Shown here: in pieces, positions 5,428-13,626 of the stretch | Position numbering within the stretch: position 1 is the first letter of the stretch | Layout: every line of letters begins with the position of its first letter | Virus record (IMG/VR): IMGVR_UViG_3300046010_000554 | Location: 1 to 20,374 of that record | DNA from: a virus | DNA: 20,374 nt | Direction: 5' to 3' (one strand) | Program-made: the position numbers and the translations under genes | Notes under the pieces: model-generated | Database searches by the model: none | Told to the model about the DNA's origin: nothing | Seen by the model: the letters and a program-made list of their open reading frames with translations, nothing else

Positions 5428-6908
5428 TTTTGTTCCTTTTTCTTAGCACCTGCTCGCATTAAAGCAGCTAATTTATTGACATCACCTTTTCTCATTTTAG
5501 TGGCAGCAGCCCTAGCACCATAAGCACCAGCAGTTAAACCCAATCCTAATGGGCCACTTACGGCAGTAGTCAAAATAGATGGCAATATGCTACTAACTGA
5601 GCTTGTTGGGGCGAATTTACCAAAAATACGAACCACATTTTGCAAATTAGAACCACGAACAGCTTGTTTAATGGCTTCTTGTTCCTCAGCCGTAAACATC
5701 CGCATACGCTTTTCGTTAGTGGCTAACTTTTTAAGTTCGTTGTACAAAGCATTTTCTAAACCTGACTGAGAAAACTTGCCTTTAGTCAATTCTGCTGTTT
5801 CTAACATATCGTCAAAAATTTCAGCCTTGCTCATGCGACTGTAAACATCTCTAGCTTCTTTCCAAGCTTGTAAACCTTGTTTGTCACCAGCTTTGATAGA
5901 TGATTCAGGAATATTCAAAACATAATCGTCAAATTTGTCTTTAAGAATAGTTGCCAAGCGTTTTTCTTCAAGGTCATTACTTTTTTGTGCGCCCTGAATA
6001 AACTTACGCAAAGTCTTTAATTCATTGTAATCTTTAGGAATTTTGGCGTTTTGCAATTCATCAAATGCTACGCTTAATTTAGGATATGAACGAGCGTCAT
6101 AACCTTCTTCACGCAACTCTTTTCCAAAAGTTTTCATAGTATTAGAAAAATCTTTTGCGTTTAGTTGAATATTAGATTCTTTAGCTTGTTTAAATAATTG
6201 GCTAGACATTGTTGCCAAATCTTCAGCAGAAGGGGCTGTAGCAATACGCATTTCCATTTCAGATGGCGTTCTGCGTAACGCTTCTGCTACTTTTGCAGGT
6301 GCTGTTTTAACAACTTCAGGCACAGCTTGAATAGCTTGACTTACGGGCTGTACAACATTTTGTCTAACTGTAGGTGTTGCCGTTGAAGCCATTCGAGCAT
6401 AACTAGGCAACATACCAGTTGTAGGAATAACAGGTGGCAATTTAGCGGCTTCTGCTACCTGACCAACATCTTGTAAAAATTCTTGGGCTACAGGGCTTGT
6501 AGGCGTGTAAGTCATGCGTCTAGCTAAATCACTTTGGGCTTGTTGACCCACTTGTATTCCTCGTTGTGTGCCAAACTCAGGGCTTGTAGCCGACTTATAC
6601 ACACCGTATGCAGAACTTACAGGGCCTGCAACCGCAGCAGAACCAACAGTTAATGGCACTTCATACAAAGCTTTAACCCTATCCATCATAGTGCGCTTTG
6701 GTTCAGGTTTTGGTTCGGGTCTTGGTGTTTGGCTAACAACTGTAGGCACATCTGAGTTAATAATGTTTGAACCTAAAACTTGCTTAGTTTTTGGGTTATA
6801 CAGTTTTTGGGCTTGAGCAATAACTTCTTCTTGAGTAGCCCCAACTGGGCCAATCAATGTTATTTCTTTACCGTCAGGGGCAACGACTGTATATTCTTTT
6901 TCAGCCAT
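5424..6908 (-). CDS. Probable virion internal / DNA-ejection protein (494 aa)
   Basis: The N-terminus (residues 5-37, YTVVAPDGKEITLIGPVGA, then a helix TQEEVIAQAQKLY) is a short domain seen at the start of many virion proteins of short-tailed phages. A Pro/Glu/Lys linker follows (62-71, PRPEPKPEPK). The rest is mostly helical, with a long charged region (about 215-420). Near the C-terminus a small-residue, hydrophobic, possibly membrane-active stretch (SILTTAVSGPLGLGLTAGAY) is followed by a basic tail. Length, helix content and the place between other such proteins and the fibres agree with ejection proteins that leave the capsid with the DNA. No enzymatic motif was seen. The ATG overlaps the previous stop by one base (TAATG). 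Confidence 0.6.
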   Translation of the reverse strand: MAEKEYTVVAPDGKEITLIGPVGATQEEVIAQAQKLYNPKTKQVLGSNIINSDVPTVVSQTPRPEPKPEPKRTMMDRVKALYEVPLTVGSAAVAGPVSSAYGVYKSATSPEFGTQRGIQVGQQAQSDLARRMTYTPTSPVAQEFLQDVGQVAEAAKLPPVIPTTGMLPSYARMASTATPTVRQNVVQPVSQAIQAVPEVVKTAPAKVAEALRRTPSEMEMRIATAPSAEDLATMSSQLFKQAKESNIQLNAKDFSNTMKTFGKELREEGYDARSYPKLSVAFDELQNAKIPKDYNELKTLRKFIQGAQKSNDLEEKRLATILKDKFDDYVLNIPESSIKAGDKQGLQAWKEARDVYSRMSKAEIFDDMLETAELTKGKFSQSGLENALYNELKKLATNEKRMRMFTAEEQEAIKQAVRGSNLQNVVRIFGKFAPTSSVSSILPSILTTAVSGPLGLGLTAGAYGARAAATKMRKGDVNKLAALMRAGAKKKEQK

Positions 6909-8290
6909 TATTTAACTCTCCAACCACCTTGTTGAGTTTGTGTGGGCATACCAGCCCGTTTGCGAGCCAATTCCATACCTTTAATTACATTTTCTTCAAA
7001 TTCTCTTGCGGCTTTTACAAACTCAAGCTCAGATTGTGCCAAGCTCATTCTGTTTAAAGCTGCTGTTGCTTTAGTACCTTCTTGTTCAGTAATTTGACCT
7101 GCACCCCTAATTGTTTCGTAGGCTTGCAAGAATGTTTGACCACCAATTTGTTTAAAGCGTTCTTTAAAATCAGTTGTAGAAGTTCCTGGAATAAAGCCAG
7201 CAGCACCAAATCCACCGCCAATACCGCTAACACCAACAGCAGTATTAAATCCTTCGTGTGGTGCTACTTTGCCGTATTCAATGCGTTCTTTTCCTGTTTT
7301 GGGGTCTTTTACAACTTTTGCATCACCAATTAAACCGTTAATGTTATTAATTGTGTCTTGCATGAAGTTAATTGCCGCAGGAGCTTTTTCAGCATATTCT
7401 TGTTGGCGTTTAGTTTTATCAACAAACACTTGCTTATTTGCTTCAGAAACATCTCTTGGTGACATTCCACGACCAACCGTATAAGACGCTTGGGTCATAG
7501 TTGGTTGATTGCCAACAGTAGGTTGACCGATAGGTGTGCCAAGAGTTTGACCTGTAGGTGTGCTTACAGCTTGATTAGGCGTAAATTGAACATTGCCACC
7601 ATAAGGGCTTACAGGCTGGTTTGCTTGCGGTCTTGTTCCGCTTGAAGGCAAAGCCATTCCAGTATCATATTGGAATCTTGCACCTTCTAATGAACTAAAT
7701 GCAGGTTTAGTTCCACCCTCAACAAATGTTGACAAAGGATTATCAGAATTAACATTAACCCAACCTTGTCTTTCGCTTCCGTCAGGATTTGGAATGGATG
7801 CTTTTTCCCATTTTGGCCCTTCAGTAAGTTTTTTCAATGCAACTTGCTGTAATGCAGGGTTGTAGGCAGTAGAGCCAAACAAATAAGCCGCTTGTGGGTC
7901 AGCACCAGCACGATATGTTTGGTTAGGTATATTGCCACCTGTTTGGGTTGGGCCAGCTTGCTCGAATACAGCTTCTTTACCACGCAACAAAGTTTGGTAT
8001 TGTTGGGCTTCGTTTGCGTATTGTTGGCGTAATGCTTTAGCTAAATCTGCACTAGCTTTGTCGCCCTTTTCAGCCAATCTCATTCCAGCATAAGTTTGCA
8101 ATAATGGTGCAGCGTATTGAAAGAAACTAGGTGCAACATAACGCCCACTCACCATCTGACCTGAAGGCATTTGTTGACCTTGTTGCATAAGCAACTGAGC
8201 CATTTGTTGTTGGCGATTAAGTGCCTGTTGTTGTTGCAGTATTTCGGGTGGCAGATTGCCAGCAAGATTTAGCGTTTGTGGTTGAGCCAT
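6908..8290 (-). CDS. Gln-rich probable virion internal / ejection protein (460 aa)
   Basis: Residues 1-45 are strikingly rich in Gln and Met (LPPEILQQQQALNRQQQMAQ onward), like the start of several ejection proteins of short-tailed phages. A helix with hydrophobic segments follows (about 50-75). The middle (110-280) is Gly/Pro/Thr/Gln-rich and probably flexible. The C-terminal part (285-450) is a helical domain with VGVSGIGGGFGAAGFIPGTS as a Gly-rich hydrophobic core, then a long charged helix (KAAREFEENVIKGMELARKR). I see no catalytic motif. It is placed between the S74-domain and 494-aa virion proteins. Function by context: internal virion protein. Confidence 0.58.
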   Translation of the reverse strand: MAQPQTLNLAGNLPPEILQQQQALNRQQQMAQLLMQQGQQMPSGQMVSGRYVAPSFFQYAAPLLQTYAGMRLAEKGDKASADLAKALRQQYANEAQQYQTLLRGKEAVFEQAGPTQTGGNIPNQTYRAGADPQAAYLFGSTAYNPALQQVALKKLTEGPKWEKASIPNPDGSERQGWVNVNSDNPLSTFVEGGTKPAFSSLEGARFQYDTGMALPSSGTRPQANQPVSPYGGNVQFTPNQAVSTPTGQTLGTPIGQPTVGNQPTMTQASYTVGRGMSPRDVSEANKQVFVDKTKRQQEYAEKAPAAINFMQDTINNINGLIGDAKVVKDPKTGKERIEYGKVAPHEGFNTAVGVSGIGGGFGAAGFIPGTSTTDFKERFKQIGGQTFLQAYETIRGAGQITEQEGTKATAALNRMSLAQSELEFVKAAREFEENVIKGMELARKRAGMPTQTQQGGWRVK

Positions 8291-8299
8291 GATTAATCC

Positions 8300-8704
8300 T
8301 TAATTGCTAGGAATAAGTTGACCATAAGCACCTACCGATGGCATATTTTTTACAGGTTCATATTGGTCTTGCCCTGTAATTTGGGTAGGCACAGTTCCTT
8401 GACCGCCATAACCATAAACATTGCTTGCACCATATTGATTCATAGCGGTTTGAGCGTTAGCATAAGGGTCAGATTTTTGACCTTTTCTTAGCATCATAGC
8501 CATAGCCAAAGGGTTCATGCCGCCTTGAGCAGTACGCCCAGCGTCTTGAGTTAGCCCTTGAGCTTGTTGCATAGCCATATTTTGATTGGCTTGCTGTTGT
8601 GCAATGTTCTGAAACACAGGGGCTAAACCACCAATATCTTGTGTTTGTGGTCTTGGGTTGCCCATTGGATTTATGGCAAGGTAATAAGGGTTAAAGTCCA
8701 TCAT
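8300..8704 (-). CDS. Gln/Met-rich small virion-associated protein (134 aa)
   Basis: The product is rich in Gln, Asn, Ala and Met, with MMDFNPYYLAINPMGNPRP at the start, a Gln-rich helix (about 30-55), MNPLAMAMMLRKGQKSDPY in the middle and a Gly/Tyr-rich tail (YGASNVYGYGGQGT). There are no enzymatic motifs. Composition resembles the start of the next protein (6908-8290), so they may act together inside the capsid or one may have split from the other. The first of two ATG codons overlaps the stop of the upstream gene by three bases. The role in ejection is inferred from place. Confidence 0.6.
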   Translation of the reverse strand: MMDFNPYYLAINPMGNPRPQTQDIGGLAPVFQNIAQQQANQNMAMQQAQGLTQDAGRTAQGGMNPLAMAMMLRKGQKSDPYANAQTAMNQYGASNVYGYGGQGTVPTQITGQDQYEPVKNMPSVGAYGQLIPSN

Positions 8705-9759
8705 GGTATTAGTCCGTAATCTACGACTTTGTAGCCGTCATCTAGGGTTTTAACTGCGTATGGGTAAACCTGTTCTACTTCGTCAGCCATGACGCCTACA
8801 TGAACGCCATGACCGCCAAATTCACGCTCTTTAAATTCGTCTTTGTATTCAAAGCTATACAAGGTCAAACCGTTTTCTAATACACCAACCGCTTTAATGT
8901 TTTCTTTAGTGCGTGGGTCAGAAAAAGCCATAATGCCCGCACCGCCTAAACCAAATAATCCTTGATTTAAGTTAGCTTGTGCAGCTTGTCTAGCGTTAAA
9001 GTCACCCATTTGGGCGTTGTATTGCATACCTGCCGCACCTAATAAATCAGGGCCACTTGTAGTTGCTTGCTGGGCAGAATTGACATAAGTTGGCGATGTA
9101 ACCTGAGAACCAGTACGCAAAGCACTTAATACATTCAAAGGTTCGTTTCTACGGTAAGCTAACTCGCCTAATTGTTGTTGGCGGGCTTGTAAACCAGCCT
9201 GTAAACCTTGAGTTTGTGCGCCTAACAATAAGTCATTTTGTCTTTGGTCAAAGTTACGGATGGCTCGGTCATAGGCTTCAGAACCAATTTGAATACCTTG
9301 ATTAGCTAATTGTTGTTCTAACCTTTCCCGCCCTTGTTGCATTTGTGGCTCAAGCCTACGCATAATAGCGTCTGAATAAGTTTCACTAGGGTTAATACCT
9401 ATGCTTGGTAATTGACTTACATCAAATGGGTTTTCTAATTGTTGTTGTACATACTCAAGACCTTTGTAGCCTAATTGACCTACTCCATAACCAAGCTGAT
9501 TTTGAATATCTAAAAGTCGTTGTTGTTCAGGACTAAACTTTTGGGTAGCTGACCACATTGGGTTGCCGTATTTATCCTCGCCTGACATTGTGTATTCAAG
9601 CGAGCCATAAGGGGTGTATTGATTAACCCGATTGGCGGCTACCGCTAGACGAGCAGCGTCAATATTGCCTTGTGCCGTTGCCCTAGCTGCTGCTGAATAA
9701 TCAGGTGCAGCAGGCGCACTTGGGGCAGGCCCTAATCCTAAAAATCCACCACCACCCAT
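8701..9759 (-). CDS. Virion protein with C-terminal S74 autoprocessing (intramolecular chaperone) domain
   Basis: This 352-aa protein has a Gly-rich N-terminus (MGGGGFLGLGPAPSAPAAP), then a long helical, Gln-rich body (20-260; SPEQQRLLDIQNQLGYGVGQ, RRLEPQMQQGRERLEQQLAN), and from residue 279 a peptidase S74 domain. In it SDPRTKENI gives the predicted Ser-Lys dyad (Ser280, Lys285), followed by GLTLYSFEYKDE, HVGVMADEVEQVYP and VVDYG. In the family this domain helps a trimer fold and then cuts itself off just before the Ser. Here the carrier is a helical tail or ejection protein rather than a beta fibre. The chain stops at VVDYGLIP, before the C-terminal helix that often follows in this family. 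Confidence 0.8.
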   Translation of the reverse strand: MGGGGFLGLGPAPSAPAAPDYSAAARATAQGNIDAARLAVAANRVNQYTPYGSLEYTMSGEDKYGNPMWSATQKFSPEQQRLLDIQNQLGYGVGQLGYKGLEYVQQQLENPFDVSQLPSIGINPSETYSDAIMRRLEPQMQQGRERLEQQLANQGIQIGSEAYDRAIRNFDQRQNDLLLGAQTQGLQAGLQARQQQLGELAYRRNEPLNVLSALRTGSQVTSPTYVNSAQQATTSGPDLLGAAGMQYNAQMGDFNARQAAQANLNQGLFGLGGAGIMAFSDPRTKENIKAVGVLENGLTLYSFEYKDEFKEREFGGHGVHVGVMADEVEQVYPYAVKTLDDGYKVVDYGLIP

Positions 9760-9760
9760 A

Positions 9761-10195
9761 CTATTCTCCCTTGTTTAGAGGGCATCGGATGTTAAGAAAC
9801 CGACACTCCTCTTTTCTCATAGCCATAATCACCAAATCACCACTCATATGGGCATCAGGTATTTCAGCTACAACCTTAAAGCCCAAATGTCGGTTTAACT
9901 TTAGGGCATCCGTGTTATCAGCACAGATTTGCCCTAGTATAACGCTAAGTCCAAGTTTATTAAAGGGGTAATCAAATACCGCCCATATAAAATCTTTACT
10001 TGCCCAATGCTTCCCAACGCTGCCAATATGGATTTCACAAGCCTTTGGCATAAAGTTGGTATAACCCGCTACAGCGACCAAATTACCGTCTTTTAACTGT
10101 CCTATACATTGGGTCGTTTCGGGTAAGGGGAAATTCAGTATGCGAACCAACCATTCCCCCAAATACCGTTGGTTTTCAGTCGTAACTTGTCGCAT
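9761..10195 (-). CDS. GNAT-family N-acetyltransferase (144 aa)
   Basis: The protein is a compact GNAT fold. There is a beta strand pair about residues 30-60 (GQLKDGNLVAVAGYTNF, then ACEIHIGSVG). A helix follows (WAVFDYPFNKLGL), then a beta strand and the late GNAT motif ADNTDALKLNRHLGFKVVAE, which is the most diagnostic part. The chain is short, as is usual for phage members placed among tail genes. It would use acetyl-CoA to acetylate an amine; the substrate is unknown and may be a host or virion protein. It is flush with the hub gene (0 bases) and one base from the S74-domain gene, so it is fully part of the late operon. Confidence 0.78.
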   Translation of the reverse strand: MRQVTTENQRYLGEWLVRILNFPLPETTQCIGQLKDGNLVAVAGYTNFMPKACEIHIGSVGKHWASKDFIWAVFDYPFNKLGLSVILGQICADNTDALKLNRHLGFKVVAEIPDAHMSGDLVIMAMRKEECRFLNIRCPLNKGE

Positions 10196-11962
10196 TTACA
10201 GAATAGCTCCCCTTTCCATTACATAATCCGTACTAGCCCAACGCACATCAATATCTTGCGATGCAATATTTAGGATAATTCCTGCAGCATAGCCTATACC
10301 TGTCACGCCTTGCCAATTCTTAGAGATGGTATTGCCACCACCCCATTCCGCATCATCCCATAGGCTAGTATCCCAAACGCCCACAGAAACCAAAGCAGGG
10401 TTAAAGGTAACCTGACCCACATTGTTTTGGGTTTCAAAATCGGTGTTAATACCGCATAAAACGGCTGGATTACCGTTATCTGTAAAAAGAATAGGGCGTA
10501 CCATTGTGAACCGTTTTAACTGCCCTCTAGCGTCAAAATAGCTATATGCTTGCTGGCAAGAAGCCTTAATGTTTTGGTCATTGTCTGACAATCCATCCCA
10601 AAACTTGCCAACATAGCCATTACCGCCAAAATACATATCCTCGTCATAGACCTCAAAGCAAGTGGCGTTAATGCCTGAAAAACTAGCCCATGCCTTTGTA
10701 ATGTTGTGCATGACATATTGCTGTTGACCGCCAATAACAGGAATATTAAATATCAACATATTTTGTTTGGCGTAATAATGGATTTGCCAGCCAAATTCGG
10801 TGTTATAAAGGTCTGCGGCTTGACTTACAGCGTAATAAATCTTGTCGGTTACATTAATTCGGGGGTCTAAACGGCTTGATTGCAAAGCACCAGCCAAAGG
10901 CACGATGCCGTCTTGGGTAATTAGCAATAAATCACCAGCAAACTTGAAAAAACAGCGTCTAGCAAAGACTTGACCAAGTTGCCATACCCCAATCAATGAC
11001 CAATCGTTAGGGTCGGATGGGTCAGAACCCTTATAAACAATAACTTCACCGTTATTTGTAATAAAAACAGCGTAATCGTCAACACCGTATCCTGCATCTA
11101 GTGTCCATGTGCCCATTGCCATGATGTAACCACCATTTCGGGCAACTCCACCTAAATCAAACGATGACAAAGCACCACTAATTGCGTTGGCGGCTAGGTA
11201 ATAAAACTTTAAAGTGCCAGTTTCTACAAAATATAGCCGTTCTTTATGCAAATTAATGTGGATAAGGTTGGCAATCGTTGTGCCAGTCAAGAATTTAGCG
11301 ACTGTGTATGACCCTAATGGGCTTGCAGGGCTAGTAGCTGGGGCTGAAAGTGCCGTATAAGTAAATGTTGTACCGTTTACAACTGTGATTTTAAATGTGC
11401 CGTTATATTCTGCGGGGCTTGCACCCGTAATTGTGACTTGATTGCCAGTAACTAGACCATGTGCAACGCTTGTAACTAGGGTACAAGTCGTACCTGAACT
11501 GGTTAAATTGCTAATTGTTTGGGCGGTTGATGTAGTGGCGTACTTAATCCAGTTTGTGCCGTCATAAATAAGGGGTGCGTCTGCACCATTGACCGCTACA
11601 AGAAAGTTACCGCCTGCTGTAGAAGCGTTTACATACTGTAATCTATCGCTTCCTTGCCCCGTTACTACAGAAACAGCCGTGCCAGCACTAGAAACATCAT
11701 AAATTACGCTACCAGCAGCAGCAAATAGCTTGCTCGTAGAACCGCCTGAATACTGCATCAAAGTATCGACTTGCCCAGTAATGCCTGTAGCGTATTGGGT
11801 ATAGCCTTTTCTTAGTTGTATCTCAGATGGGGTTGGGTAGAAGTTATCTAGCACCACCGCATCTAGCGGGTTCATTTCAGCTACAGAATCCCTAGCGTTC
11901 CAACCGCCAATAGGGGATGGCACGGAAGCGGTAACTGCCCTTCGTTGTTGTGGTACTGCCAT
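10196..11962 (-). CDS. Tail hub / nozzle-like beta-propeller virion protein (588 aa)
   Basis: The N-terminus carries PSPIGGWNARDSVAEMNP, then LDNFYPTPSEIQLRKGY, and further on LFAAAGSVIYDV. Next come repeated beta blades such as KERLYFVETGTLKFYYLAA, WTLDAGYGVDDYAVFITN, GEVIVYKGSDPSDPNDWSL and DLLLITQDGIVPL. The set of motifs is that of a large family of tail proteins in short-tailed and some long-tailed phages, probably equivalent to the tail nozzle or DNA-stabilisation proteins (compare P22 gp10 or T7 gp12). An FCCH-like module is inserted at residues 149-221, between blade segments. It is followed by the GNAT gene and preceded by the adaptor-like gene, which is the order expected for head-tail joining. 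Confidence 0.75.
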   Translation of the reverse strand: MAVPQQRRAVTASVPSPIGGWNARDSVAEMNPLDAVVLDNFYPTPSEIQLRKGYTQYATGITGQVDTLMQYSGGSTSKLFAAAGSVIYDVSSAGTAVSVVTGQGSDRLQYVNASTAGGNFLVAVNGADAPLIYDGTNWIKYATTSTAQTISNLTSSGTTCTLVTSVAHGLVTGNQVTITGASPAEYNGTFKITVVNGTTFTYTALSAPATSPASPLGSYTVAKFLTGTTIANLIHINLHKERLYFVETGTLKFYYLAANAISGALSSFDLGGVARNGGYIMAMGTWTLDAGYGVDDYAVFITNNGEVIVYKGSDPSDPNDWSLIGVWQLGQVFARRCFFKFAGDLLLITQDGIVPLAGALQSSRLDPRINVTDKIYYAVSQAADLYNTEFGWQIHYYAKQNMLIFNIPVIGGQQQYVMHNITKAWASFSGINATCFEVYDEDMYFGGNGYVGKFWDGLSDNDQNIKASCQQAYSYFDARGQLKRFTMVRPILFTDNGNPAVLCGINTDFETQNNVGQVTFNPALVSVGVWDTSLWDDAEWGGGNTISKNWQGVTGIGYAAGIILNIASQDIDVRWASTDYVMERGAIL

Positions 11963-11964
11963 GT

Positions 11965-12882
11965 TTAAGTCCCGTAACCAGTATCAGGAATATTGGCGTA
12001 ACCAATAAGCACTTTGCTTGGATATGGGGCAAAACTAAGGGTTGCAGAACCTTTATCGTTGGCTTTGGCTACATTTAAATAGCGGAAATAATCTTGTTGC
12101 AACGCAGTAGTATCAAACCCTTTAATTTGGAAATACTTGAGTTTTGTGCCTAAAACCATCACCGTATCGTCTAGCACGGTTGTGTCAGTATCAGCCGTAA
12201 AACTGTTTTTAACTGCGTTTGTAGCACTTCTAGCCCATCCTTTTGAACGGTATTCAAAGCCTAAGTATTCTTTGGTGTTGTAGGGTGGCCAAATCTGAAA
12301 CTGATTACCCAAAATACGCCATCTAATGCGTGGGCCTGTGGAGATATAACCCGACTTTAGCCATTGCCATTGTTGAGCATCCTCAGGGCCTAACATTTGC
12401 CAATGCTTTGTCTTATCCCAATGGGTATTATCCGTAATGGTTTCAAAGTCAGGCGGCAAATCGTATTTGGTTTGCGAAAAGGTAAAAGTCACGCCCGTGT
12501 ATGTGCCACTTGCTAATTGGCTCATCACAATCGTAGAAGTCGTGCCGTTAAAAGTTACCGAGGATACATAAGTATCTTGGTTAATGCCTGTGCCTTGTAT
12601 TGAGTAATTGCTATTTAGGGCGGTAGCATCGCCAGTAACAATAATGTTATAACTGTTGTCGCTAACCGTATCGCCTACAAAAGTTACGGCATCGGTGTAA
12701 AACCGATACTCCAACTCTAAGGCTTGCCAATCAAATTCTTTAACTAAATCGTAGCCCACACGGTTCATTAGGGCTAAAACTTGCTGAACATCTTGATTGG
12801 TGTTACCAGCAACATAAGTGGGGATAGCAAGGTTTAACTCGCTAGTGGTCTGTTGCACAAGTTGGAGCATCGTTGATGACAT
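11965..12882 (-). CDS. Head-tail adaptor-like / tail tube-like protein (305 aa)
   Basis: Residues 1-55 form helices with MLQLVQQTTSELNLAIPTYV, then LALMNRVGYDLVKEFDWQAL, the hallmark of an adaptor family near the neck of short-tailed phages (compare P22 gp4 or T7 gp11). A beta-rich stretch at 62-135 (VGDTVSDNSYNIIVTGDAT, then STIVMSQLASGTYTG) looks inserted. After it are YDLPPDFETITDNTHWDK, WRILGNQFQIWPPYN and LGFEYRSKGWA, all common in this family. It would join the portal to the tail hub encoded next. The exact match to gp4 versus gp11 could not be settled by eye. Confidence 0.65.
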   Translation of the reverse strand: MSSTMLQLVQQTTSELNLAIPTYVAGNTNQDVQQVLALMNRVGYDLVKEFDWQALELEYRFYTDAVTFVGDTVSDNSYNIIVTGDATALNSNYSIQGTGINQDTYVSSVTFNGTTSTIVMSQLASGTYTGVTFTFSQTKYDLPPDFETITDNTHWDKTKHWQMLGPEDAQQWQWLKSGYISTGPRIRWRILGNQFQIWPPYNTKEYLGFEYRSKGWARSATNAVKNSFTADTDTTVLDDTVMVLGTKLKYFQIKGFDTTALQQDYFRYLNVAKANDKGSATLSFAPYPSKVLIGYANIPDTGYGT

Positions 12883-12885
12883 AGT

Positions 12886-13533
12886 TTAGGCTTCCTCTAT
12901 GGTTTCCGCTTTCTTTTTGCGGGGTTTTTTCTCACCAACTGCCGCAAGTATAGCCGCCATTTGCTCTTGCATCAAAGCCAGCTTCGCATCAGTTTCAGCC
13001 TTAATTCTAGCATTTTCCTCGTCTTTTTTGGCAAGTTCTTGCTTTAACTGATTAATTTCTTCTGCTCGTTTTGATGCTTCTGCGGTTTCTTCGGCTAAAT
13101 TTAAGAAAGTCCGTGCCTTATCCCTAAACGCATGGGGTGACATACCAGCTATCATTCCAATGCGTTGTAGTTGTAAGTCAGAAGCGTTGGCAATAGATTC
13201 TACGGTCATAAACTTCACGCCCCGTAGTTCTTGCGCTTGGGATTGGCTAATTAAAGGCCATTGTTCTACAGGTGTTCCAATGATTTCACTACTAGAATCT
13301 TGGGTTGCCATGTATTGAAGCCATTGGCGTGGAAAACGCTGTTTGTGGCTTTCCTGTGCGTAGGTATCAATTTCCGTTAGGTTATCCCCAGCGACCATTA
13401 TGCGTACAAAGTCAAAGTCCTTGTAGATTGGTCTGCCTGCTTCATTGGATTCATGCTCTAGTTTGACTGCTCGCTTATAAAACTTAACTGCCAAACGAGA
13501 ATCTGCGTCTTGCACATCGCTTTCTATTGCCAT
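12886..13533 (-). CDS. Conserved phage protein with C-terminal coiled coil (215 aa)
   Basis: Residues 14-80 carry blocks (AVKFYKRAVKLEHES, RPIYKDFDFVRIMVAGDNL, HKQRFPRQWLQYMATQD) that recur in uncharacterised structural-block proteins of many phages. Then GTPVEQWPL, LRGVKFMTVESIANASD and RIGMIAGMSPHAFRDKARTF give a helical bundle. Residues 150-200 are a strong coiled coil (AEEINQLKQELAKKDEENAR) and the end is basic then acidic (KKPRKKKAETIEEA). Position after the capsid genes and before the neck protein suggests a minor head or assembly role, but function is unknown. Its ribosome-binding site is AGGAG (13542-13546), partly within a hairpin (see the regulatory entry). Confidence 0.7.
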   Translation of the reverse strand: MAIESDVQDADSRLAVKFYKRAVKLEHESNEAGRPIYKDFDFVRIMVAGDNLTEIDTYAQESHKQRFPRQWLQYMATQDSSSEIIGTPVEQWPLISQSQAQELRGVKFMTVESIANASDLQLQRIGMIAGMSPHAFRDKARTFLNLAEETAEASKRAEEINQLKQELAKKDEENARIKAETDAKLALMQEQMAAILAAVGEKKPRKKKAETIEEA

Positions 13534-13540
13534 TTTTAAA

Positions 13541-13559
13541 TCTCCTAAAGTGGTTTAGG
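13541..13559 (-). promoter_or_regulatory. Hairpin overlapping the ribosome-binding site of the 12886-13533 gene
   Basis: On the minus strand CCTAAA (13554-13559) and TTTAGG (13544-13549) form a perfect 6-bp stem with the loop CCAC. The AGG of the Shine-Dalgarno sequence AGGAG (13542-13546) lies in the 3' arm, 8 or so bases from the start codon. In the mRNA the hairpin would cover part of the ribosome-binding site and so lower or regulate translation. The pairing is seen; the regulatory effect is inferred. Confidence 0.4.
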
Positions 13560-13570
13560 TACTACGGTTA

Positions 13571-13603
13571 AAGAAAAAAGGGCTACCCCAAACGAGATAG
13601 CCC
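13571..13603 (-). terminator. Intrinsic terminator after the capsid genes
   Basis: In the minus-strand RNA GGGCTATC (13596-13603) pairs with GGTAGCCC (13580-13587) over 8 bp with one T:G wobble, loop of 8. It is followed at once by six T (13574-13579), then CTTT. It lies 24 bases past the stop of the gene at 13627. This is a good rho-independent terminator and the only sizeable gap in the late operon. It is likely leaky, since the genes below it have no promoter that I can see. Confidence 0.8.
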
Positions 13604-13626
13604 CTTGTTTTTACTACAATTTTTGG

